Source: an uncultured Verrucomicrobiota bacterium
GTDB lineage: Bacteria > Verrucomicrobiota > Verrucomicrobiae > Opitutales > Opitutaceae
NCBI GenBank assembly: GCA_946482165.1
Contig: CAMLQS010000024.1
Span: 1-25,628, forward strand
Length of the DNA stretch: 25,628 nt
Direction of reading: 5' to 3'
Part shown: positions 19,816 to 25,628 of the stretch, one piece after another
Layout: each line of letters begins with the position of its first letter
Numbering within the stretch: the first letter of the stretch is position 1
Program-made: the position numbers and the translations under genes
Notes under the pieces: generated by a model
Databases searched by the model: none
Told to the model about the DNA's origin: nothing
The model's input: the letters and a program-made list of their open reading frames with translations, nothing else

Positions 19816-22548
19816 ATGGGCCGCATGCGCTTGGCCCCCCTTTTTTCGCGTCCGCTCTTCGTTGCGCTGGCATTGGCCTTCGCCTGTCGCGGCCAGACCC
19901 AAACTTGGCAAGGGCCCAGCCCCGGCGAATGGAACGTTCCCGCCAACTGGTCGACCGGCGTCGTCCCGAACTTCGCTTCGGCGAACGTCACGATCAACAA
20001 CACCACCGCGACTCCCGGCCTCAACCGCACGGTCAATCTGCAAGGAAGCCCCTTCACCGTCTCCAGGATCAACGTTTCCAACAACAATCCCGCCAACTCG
20101 GTCATCCTCGGCGACGCCGCCACGGACACCGACGTCCTCACGCTGATTGGCGGCGGCGCCCCTCCGAGCCTCCGAGTCAACTCCGGCACGCTCCGCATCC
20201 TCGCCCGGCTCGAAGGCACCTCGGGCTTTACCAAAGAAGGCAACGGCACCCTGAGCTTTCGCGACAACCCGCATGCCCAAGGATTCTCGGGTTACGTCGG
20301 GCTTGCCGGCGGAACCCTCTCCATCGGGTCGGATCAGGATCTCGGCGCCGCAGGCAACGACCTGCACCTCTTCGAATCTTCGACGCTGCTCGCCGATCCC
20401 CTCGACCCCGCCGTTCCCGTGGATCTGAACGCCGGTCGAGGTTTGGGCGCATGGAGTTCGACCAAGGTCCTTTCCCTCGAGAACGCCTCCGACATCGGCC
20501 GGCTGAACATCGCCGGCCCCATCACCGAACTGCTGTCCCTCGACCTGCTCGCGCGCGGCACGATCGAGTTTTCCGGAGCCAACAGCAGCACCGGCACTCT
20601 CGCCCTGCGTCTTCTCCCCGGCACCGCCGTCTCCGGCCTGACTCGCGCGGCCACCCTGCGCTTCACCGGCGCGTCGGCGCTCCCCGCCGCCGGCAAAAGC
20701 CTCTCGCTGAAAGTCGGCTCCGCCACCGTGACCAATAGTTCGATCACCTCGACGATAGACCTGGGCGGCTACTCCCGGACCTTCAGTTCCCTCACGCTCG
20801 ACGGCTTCAACCTCCCGGTCGCCAGCAGCAACAGCTCCCTCTTCGTCGAGTTCACAAACGGAGATCTCGTCTGCAACGGCAGCTCGTCTTTGGACATCTC
20901 CGCCCGCGGTGTGAACATGCGGACGGAGATGCGTCTTCCCGATTCGAGCACGTTCACCGGTCCCATCTCTCTCTTCATCGGGAACTATGGCCCCGGCACG
21001 GCGACCGCCGAAAACACCGCCCGTCTTCGCATCGGCGCCAACGCCACCTTCAACATCAATCAACTCTCCGTGGGTGTGAACGGTTGCTTGGGAAAACTCG
21101 ACGCCTTGGCGCCCGGATCGACGCTCAAGCTCCGCGGCGACACCACCCTCAACCGAATTTCCAGCCTCGAAATCGGAAACTTCACCAGCACCGTGGCCGC
21201 CCGAGGCGAGGCGATCATGGACATCTCCGACGGCACCCTCGACGCGCAGATTGGAAGCCTCTACCTCGGCAACGGTGTGCCCGGCTACCCGGCGACCGCC
21301 GCGCTAAAATTTTCCTCCGGCTCCTTCGACGTCACCAGTCTCATGCTCGGCAGCGGAGCATCCGGCGTGGCGGACAACCTCGACTACGCCGTCCAGCAAG
21401 CCGGCGGCGTCGCGCGCGTCTCCACCCTCGCCTTCGGCTCCGGCAACATCACCGGCACGGCGAATTACGTCTACCGTCTCGGCGGCGGCAGCCTCGCCTT
21501 GGGCAACGTGACCGCTTCCGGCACCGACATCGGCACCCTTCAACGCGGCATCCTCTGGACCGGCGGCACCCTCCGAAATTATCCCGGACGCTCCGCCCTT
21601 TTGAGCACCAGCGATCCGCTCGCTCCTCTCGACCTTGCCCTGGGCGGACCCGCCGCCAAGACCCTGGAAGTCGACGCCACCTACGGCGTCCTGCTCGGCA
21701 GCGGCGTCCGCCTCACCGCGCCCGACACCGGCGTCGTCCTGACCAAGGCCGGCGCGGGCACCCTCATCCTCGGCGGCGACACCGGATCCTTCGCCGGCAC
21801 CCTTCGCCATACCGCCGGGGAGCTGAGTTTCGGCACCGGCAACACCCTCTTCACCGCAAGCGCCGGCGCCCTCGTCTGGGATGCCGGAACGCTCGGCTTC
21901 GACCTCTCGTCCGCCGACACCACCTCCGACCGCCTCACGCTGAGCGGCGCGCTCGTTCGCGGGTCTGGTTCCGCTTCCGGTCGCATTCTCGATCTCAACT
22001 CCGCCCCCGGCAACGGCACCTATACGCTCGTCACCTACGCCTCGACCGATCTGACGCTCGCCGATTTCACCGCGACCCGCCTCGCCTCCGGGCAAGCCGC
22101 CGACTTCGCCGTCGGCCCCACCGCGCTCACCGTCACCGTCGCGCCCGCCTCGCCGTTCTCCGACTGGCGTTCATCAAAATTCTCCTCCGCCACCAATCTC
22201 GGCGACGCTGGCGACCTCGCCGATCCCGACGCCGACGGCCGCCCGAACCTGCTCGAATACGCCCTCGGCTCCGAGCCCCTCGCCGCCGACTCGGGCGCAG
22301 CCGCGACCATCGTCGCCGACACCGCCGCCGACCGCCTCGCGCTCACCTTCACTCGCATCGCCGACCCCGCGCTGACCTATTCCGTCTACGCCGCCGACGA
22401 TCCCTCCGGCCCGTGGTCCGGCGACGGCTCCGAAATCGTCTTCACCAGCACCGGCGCCGACAACGTCGCCGGCCCCGTCGACGTTTCCGACTCCCTCCCC
22501 CTCTCCACGCACCCCCGGCGCTTCCTGCGCCTGGTCGTCTCCCGCTGA
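19816..22548 (+). CDS. Secreted autotransporter-associated beta-strand protein, paralog A
   Basis: A 910-residue exported protein. The signal peptide (MRLAPLFSRPLFVALALAFA region) is probably cleaved just before QTQTWQGPSPGEW. The mature N-terminus has the TWxGxxxxxWxxxxNWSTGxVP signature typical of PATR/beta-helix surface proteins in this phylum. The body is low-complexity Ser/Thr/Gly/Leu-rich beta-strand repeats. A recognisable PATR unit lies near the C-terminal third (LTKAGAGTLILGGDTGSFAG). It ends with DPDADGRPNLLEYALGSEP, a beta domain (LALTFTRIADPALTYSVYAA) and a terminal FLRLVVSR. There is no outer-membrane autotransporter barrel, so 'autotransporter' describes only the repeats. The two nearest ATGs are four codons apart (19816, 19825); the first has an AGGTGA 12 bases upstream. 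It is a full-length paralog of the next gene. Confidence 0.88.
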   Translation: MGRMRLAPLFSRPLFVALALAFACRGQTQTWQGPSPGEWNVPANWSTGVVPNFASANVTINNTTATPGLNRTVNLQGSPFTVSRINVSNNNPANSVILGDAATDTDVLTLIGGGAPPSLRVNSGTLRILARLEGTSGFTKEGNGTLSFRDNPHAQGFSGYVGLAGGTLSIGSDQDLGAAGNDLHLFESSTLLADPLDPAVPVDLNAGRGLGAWSSTKVLSLENASDIGRLNIAGPITELLSLDLLARGTIEFSGANSSTGTLALRLLPGTAVSGLTRAATLRFTGASALPAAGKSLSLKVGSATVTNSSITSTIDLGGYSRTFSSLTLDGFNLPVASSNSSLFVEFTNGDLVCNGSSSLDISARGVNMRTEMRLPDSSTFTGPISLFIGNYGPGTATAENTARLRIGANATFNINQLSVGVNGCLGKLDALAPGSTLKLRGDTTLNRISSLEIGNFTSTVAARGEAIMDISDGTLDAQIGSLYLGNGVPGYPATAALKFSSGSFDVTSLMLGSGASGVADNLDYAVQQAGGVARVSTLAFGSGNITGTANYVYRLGGGSLALGNVTASGTDIGTLQRGILWTGGTLRNYPGRSALLSTSDPLAPLDLALGGPAAKTLEVDATYGVLLGSGVRLTAPDTGVVLTKAGAGTLILGGDTGSFAGTLRHTAGELSFGTGNTLFTASAGALVWDAGTLGFDLSSADTTSDRLTLSGALVRGSGSASGRILDLNSAPGNGTYTLVTYASTDLTLADFTATRLASGQAADFAVGPTALTVTVAPASPFSDWRSSKFSSATNLGDAGDLADPDADGRPNLLEYALGSEPLAADSGAAATIVADTAADRLALTFTRIADPALTYSVYAADDPSGPWSGDGSEIVFTSTGADNVAGPVDVSDSLPLSTHPRRFLRLVVSR
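22151..22520 (+). repeat. 370-bp direct repeat, copy 1 (3' end of paralog A)
   Basis: Compared base by base with 24813-25182: all 370 positions are identical. The flanking 142 bases upstream (from 22009) differ at nine positions from the partner (24671-24812), and the 28 bases downstream, to the stop codon, differ at four positions, all synonymous. Confidence 0.95.
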
Positions 22549-22616
22549 ACCAGCGCGAAAGCGCGGAGGCCTTCGCCCATTCGCGTTGAGTCCAAAAAAT
22601 CCGGGTGGTCAGATAT

Positions 22617-22643
22617 AAATCTCAGCCTCGCGGCTAAGATTTT
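22617..22643 (+). terminator. Possible intrinsic terminator between the two paralogs
   Basis: AAATCT-C-AGCC (22617-22627), a TCGC loop, and GGCT-A-AGATTT (22632-22642) form a stem with one C/A mismatch, an A-rich 5' foot and a short T run at the 3' foot. It lies 69 bases after the stop codon of paralog A. The T run is short, and the left arm overlaps a TATAAA that could instead be a -10 element for paralog B (TTGAGT lies 22 bases upstream, a poor spacing). Confidence 0.4.
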
Positions 22644-22717
22644 CAGGAGTGGCGTGTTGATGTCATGGGGACCGTGAACTCTTCCGAGTCGCCCCGCTTC
22701 ATCTCCACTCCCCCGAC

Positions 22718-25210
22718 ATGCGATCACCCCTCCGTTTCGTCACCGCGCTCATCATCCCGGCCGCCGCTTGCGCCCTCGCGCCTGCGGCCTTGGCCCAGAC
22801 CGACCACACTTGGGTCGGCCCGACTGGCGGCGGCTGGGAAACCGCCGCCAATTGGTCGACCGGCCTCGTGCCCGACAGCGGCAACGATTCGGTCTTCCTG
22901 AACAACACCGCAACCGCGCCTTCCACCCTGGGTATCGGACTCGGCGTCTCGCCCGTCACCGTGCGCGGCATCTCCGCGTCCAACGCATCACCCTTTTCCG
23001 CGATCCACCTCGGAGACTCCGCCAATCCCTCCGCGCGATCACTCATCCTTTTCGACAACTTCGCCGCCGCCCCCGCCATCACCGTATCCTCCGGGCTGCT
23101 CCAGATCGGCGCCTCGCTCACCGCCAGCCAGAGCTTCCAAAAAAGAGGAAAGGGGACGCTCCTCCTCGCCGGGCCGGTCGGCGCCAAGGCCATCACCGTT
23201 GCCGAAGGCAGCCTCGATCTGGTCGGCGCCAATTCCTGCAACGCCGTCGCCTGCCAGCTCGCTCCGGCCGCCACCACCGTCAACACCACCTTCGAGACCA
23301 GTCTCCGGCTCTCGGGAGTCTCGGCGCTGCCCGCCCAAAGCTCCCTGTCATTTCGTCTAGGCAATCTGACGCTCTCGAACAGCACTCTCCGCGCGACCGT
23401 CGATCTCGGCGGCCTGCATCGCAGTTTCTCCCTCATCAGTCTCCACAACTCGCCCCTCCTCTCCGGCCAAACCGACAGCACGGCGATCATCGACATCCGG
23501 AACGGCTCCTTGGCGACCAATTCGCTCTCCCGCTTCGACCTCTCCTCCTCCGGCTCCGGGATGAATCTGGAGCTGTGGCTGCCCGACTCCGCCACCGTGA
23601 ACTCCGGAACCCTGTCCGTCGGCAACGGCTCCGCCTCGTCCGCCGCCAAGATTAGCGTGGGGAAAGTGCGCATCGGAACGACCGCCAATCTGCATTTGCC
23701 CGGCCTCTACATGGGCTACAACGGCTCCTCCGGCCGCATCGAGGCCCGCGCGCCAGGCTCCACCCTCACCATCACGGGCAATACCTCCACGTCCCGACTC
23801 TATTCCATCGACATCGGCAACAGCAGCATCACCCCCGCCGGCTACGACAGCGGCATCGACATGGAGACGGGCACGCTCCACCTCCTCGCCGACCGCGTGA
23901 ACATACGCGGCGCGAGCTCAGCCCAGGCGCCGGCCGTCGCCTCGATCCGCTTCGGAGCGGGCAACGTGGACATCACCACCCTCACCCTGGGCCATTACGC
24001 CCAACACGCCTTCGATTACCAATGCCTCGTCGTCCAAAAAGGCGGCGACGCCAAAATCCGGAATCTCGACTTCGGAGCCTACTGGAACGACAAGGCCGCC
24101 GACCGCCGAACCTACCGTTATCGACTTCACGGCGGCTCCTTGTCCCTCGGCAACACGAGCGCCTACGGCGACATCACCTACAGCGGCTTCGTCAGCCGCG
24201 GCATCGACTGGAGCGCCGGCACCCTGAAAAATTATCCCGGCCAAGCCGGTGCGATTTCCCCCGCGACAAAGGGCCCCGTTGCGGCCCCGCTCGACCTCTC
24301 CCTGACAAGTTCCGACCCTCATCTGTTGGAGATCGAGGCCGGCCGCTCGTTCACCCTCGGAGTTGGTTGCCGATTGAACTCGGACTCCACCACCGTCCGC
24401 CTGACCAAGATTGGCAACGGCACGCTGGTCCTGGCGGGAGACTCCGCCGCCTTCGGCGGCATGCTGAAGCTCAACGCCGGCACCCTCGCGCTCGGCGAAA
24501 GCGCAGTCCCCTTCCACGCCCCCCTCGGCGCCCTCGGTTGGAACGCCGGCACCCTCGCCTTCGATCTCTCCGCGACCGACCAAAGCTCCGACCGCCTCGT
24601 CCTCGCCCGCTCGCTGGCCAAAGGCTCCGGTCCGGCCTCCGCGCGCGTGCTCGACCTCAAATCCAGTCTGGGCAACGGCACCTACACGCTCGCCACCTAC
24701 GCCTCGACCGATCTGACGCCCGCCGATTTCACCGTCACCCGCCTCGCCTCCGGTCAAGCCGCCGACTTCGCCGTCGGGCCCACCGCGCTCACCGTCACCG
24801 TCGCGCCCTCCACGCCGTTCTCCGACTGGCGTTCATCAAAATTCTCCTCCGCCACCAATCTCGGCGACGCTGGCGACCTCGCCGATCCCGACGCCGACGG
24901 CCGCCCGAACCTGCTCGAATACGCCCTCGGCTCCGAGCCCCTCGCCGCCGACTCGGGCGCAGCCGCGACCATCGTCGCCGACACCGCCGCCGACCGCCTC
25001 GCGCTCACCTTCACTCGCATCGCCGACCCCGCGCTGACCTATTCCGTCTACGCCGCCGACGATCCCTCCGGCCCGTGGTCCGGCGACGGCTCCGAAATCG
25101 TCTTCACCAGCACCGGCGCCGACAACGTCGCCGGCCCCGTCGACGTTTCCGACTCCCTCCCCCTCTCCACGCACCCCCGGCGTTTCCTCCGCCTCGTCGT
25201 CTCTCGCTGA
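22718..25210 (+). CDS. Secreted autotransporter-associated beta-strand protein, paralog B
   Basis: An 830-residue exported protein. The signal peptide has a hydrophobic core FVTALIIPAAACALAPAALA and cleavage is likely after ALAQ or ALA. The mature part starts TDHTWVGPTGGGWETAANWS, matching paralog A. The body aligns with paralog A along its length (NLTLSNSTLRATVDLGG versus SATVTNSSITSTIDLGG, TLKNYPG versus TLRNYPG, LTKIGNGTLVLAGD versus LTKAGAGTLILGGD) but is clearly diverged. The last 123 or so codons are identical at DNA level to paralog A. There is no C-terminal outer-membrane barrel; the protein ends in the shared Asp-rich/FLRLVVSR module. It is separated from paralog A by 169 bases and has no Shine-Dalgarno sequence. 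A surface or extracellular-matrix role is inference. Confidence 0.88.
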   Translation: MRSPLRFVTALIIPAAACALAPAALAQTDHTWVGPTGGGWETAANWSTGLVPDSGNDSVFLNNTATAPSTLGIGLGVSPVTVRGISASNASPFSAIHLGDSANPSARSLILFDNFAAAPAITVSSGLLQIGASLTASQSFQKRGKGTLLLAGPVGAKAITVAEGSLDLVGANSCNAVACQLAPAATTVNTTFETSLRLSGVSALPAQSSLSFRLGNLTLSNSTLRATVDLGGLHRSFSLISLHNSPLLSGQTDSTAIIDIRNGSLATNSLSRFDLSSSGSGMNLELWLPDSATVNSGTLSVGNGSASSAAKISVGKVRIGTTANLHLPGLYMGYNGSSGRIEARAPGSTLTITGNTSTSRLYSIDIGNSSITPAGYDSGIDMETGTLHLLADRVNIRGASSAQAPAVASIRFGAGNVDITTLTLGHYAQHAFDYQCLVVQKGGDAKIRNLDFGAYWNDKAADRRTYRYRLHGGSLSLGNTSAYGDITYSGFVSRGIDWSAGTLKNYPGQAGAISPATKGPVAAPLDLSLTSSDPHLLEIEAGRSFTLGVGCRLNSDSTTVRLTKIGNGTLVLAGDSAAFGGMLKLNAGTLALGESAVPFHAPLGALGWNAGTLAFDLSATDQSSDRLVLARSLAKGSGPASARVLDLKSSLGNGTYTLATYASTDLTPADFTVTRLASGQAADFAVGPTALTVTVAPSTPFSDWRSSKFSSATNLGDAGDLADPDADGRPNLLEYALGSEPLAADSGAAATIVADTAADRLALTFTRIADPALTYSVYAADDPSGPWSGDGSEIVFTSTGADNVAGPVDVSDSLPLSTHPRRFLRLVVSR
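24813..25182 (+). repeat. 370-bp direct repeat, copy 2 (3' end of paralog B)
   Basis: Partner of the block at 22151-22520, identical at every base by my reading. It encodes the DPDADGRPNLLEYALGS module and the following beta domain. The boundary is abrupt at the 3' side, where synonymous changes resume at once. Confidence 0.95.
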
Positions 25211-25386
25211 GCTTAGATTCCCCCAAGCACGCACACCCGCGTTGGCCGGCTCGGTCGCGAATTAAAGCTCGCGCGCCGCCACGGAGATTGCGTAGTGCCT
25301 TGCCGGCCGGCTCCGGGCAGCCGCCGAACTCCTCAACCCGCCACCAGCCCGTATTCATTTTCCAACGACACACATATCCCTTTCGC
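25211..25386. other. Intergenic stretch, nothing convincing seen
   Basis: The 3' flank of paralog B. It is GC-rich in its first 130 bases, then more AT-rich from about 25350 (GTATTCATTTTCC, CATATCCC). No coding frame with family-like sequence was found. A promoter in the AT-rich part could drive the structured element that follows, but only three of six positions match in each candidate hexamer. Confidence 0.4.
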
Positions 25387-25516
25387 GTAGCTTCGGCTGC
25401 TGTCCGTAACGAAACCGCTAATTTCAAAGGACACAAAAAACGCATCGACCGCGCCCCGACCTGGGGCGCATCGAAAGCGTCTTTTTGTGGGCTCTTAGCG
25501 GTGCCTGTTACGGGAC
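25387..25516 (+). ncRNA. Candidate structured RNA or cis-regulatory element with nested stems
   Basis: A UUCG tetraloop hairpin (GTAGC/GCTGC, 25387-25391 with 25396-25400) is followed by a long nested fold. Its parts are: GTCCGTAAC (25402-25410) with GTTACGGGAC (25507-25516, one bulged G); ACCGCTAA (25414-25421) with TTAGCGGT (25495-25502), perfect; CACAAAAAACGC (25432-25443) with GCGTCTTTTTGTG (25477-25489, one bulge); TCGA with TCGA; and the apical GCGCCCC/GGGGCGC (25451-25457 with 25463-25469). About 40 base pairs form within 115 bases. I do not recognise a known riboswitch, 6S, tmRNA, SRP or RNase P consensus. The strand is chosen because a T-rich hairpin follows on the plus strand. It could instead be a palindromic mobile-element relic. 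Confidence 0.5.
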
Positions 25517-25540
25517 GCGAGTAAGTGCGTCCCTCTTTTG
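25512..25540 (+). terminator. Intrinsic terminator-like hairpin overlapping the outer stem of the structured element
   Basis: GGGACGC (25512-25518), loop GAGTAAGT, GCGTCCC (25527-25533), then TCTTTTG. The perfect 7-bp GC stem followed by T-rich sequence fits a Rho-independent terminator on the plus strand. Its 5' arm shares GGGAC with the outer stem of the preceding fold, so the two stems cannot form together. TTTTGTGTCC (25536-25545) could also pair with GGACACAAAA (25429-25438). Confidence 0.5.
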
Positions 25541-25545
25541 TGTCC

Positions 25546-25628
25546 GGATGCCGCCGCCCGCCGCCGCTAACACTCCCCAACATTTTCCGTAATATTCCCC
25601 GGCCTGCGGTGTTATTTCATCGAAGCCC
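25546..25628 (+). other. 3' edge of the window with a weak promoter-like pair
   Basis: CTAACA (25567-25572) and TAATAT (25590-25595) are 17 bases apart and each match the consensus at four of six positions, so a gene may start beyond the window. No coding sequence is visible here. Confidence 0.2.

Noticed and set aside
25104..25583. A 159-codon minus-strand frame across the 3' intergenic region
   Set aside because: It runs through the inverted repeats and into the antisense of paralog B, with no signal peptide, domain or family-like segment. I treat it as spurious.

Overview
This window is very GC-rich, with coding strands dominated by GCC and CTC codons. It looks like a chromosomal segment of a Verrucomicrobiota bacterium, most likely from the Opitutaceae. 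Three large secreted proteins share a C-terminal module (an Asp-rich calcium-loop-like stretch, then NLxEYALGS and a terminal FLRL strand) that I associate with that phylum. A small secreted protein resembles hypothetical proteins I remember from Opitutaceae. Most start codons have no recognisable Shine-Dalgarno sequence. The taxonomic call is an inference from family knowledge, not a search.

Layout. Positions 2-5893 (+) hold the 3' part of a very large secreted beta-helix protein whose start lies outside the window. Positions 5940-10012 (all -) form a housekeeping block transcribed in the order hisB, hisH, terC-family, rarA, small secreted protein: two histidine-biosynthesis genes followed by a membrane protein and a replication-repair ATPase. 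Positions 10245-15150 (+) carry a membrane-bound hybrid sensor kinase with two receivers (one degenerate) and a secreted beta-lactamase-fold serine hydrolase. Positions 15199-15881 (-) hold a small response regulator overlapped by the remnant of its partner histidine kinase. Positions 16125-17477 (+) hold an orphan polyprenyl-phosphate sugar-phosphate transferase with a candidate promoter just upstream. Positions 17491-18459 (-) hold a secreted endonuclease/exonuclease/phosphatase-fold enzyme, divergent from an RsmB/NSUN-type RNA cytosine methyltransferase at 18572-19753 (+). Positions 19816-25210 (+) hold two tandem paralogous secreted proteins of the autotransporter-associated beta-strand type that lack a C-terminal barrel and end in the shared module.

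The most notable signals are these: a 370-bp stretch with no differences between the C-terminal ends of the two tandem paralogs, surrounded by diverged sequence (a likely recent gene conversion); a strongly folded non-coding region at 25387-25545 with nested stems and a mutually exclusive terminator hairpin, resembling a riboregulator or a palindromic mobile-element relic; a kinase relic in which the G1 and G2 ATP-binding boxes are fused by an apparent internal deletion; and a heptanucleotide tandem repeat inside the RNA methyltransferase gene that could shift its reading frame.

The genes do not form one pathway. The recurrent theme is the cell surface: three large exported proteins with a common C-terminal module, an exported hydrolase, an exported EEP-fold enzyme, a membrane sensor and an envelope-glycan initiating transferase. 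No RNA genes of known families, CRISPR arrays or complete insertion sequences were seen.
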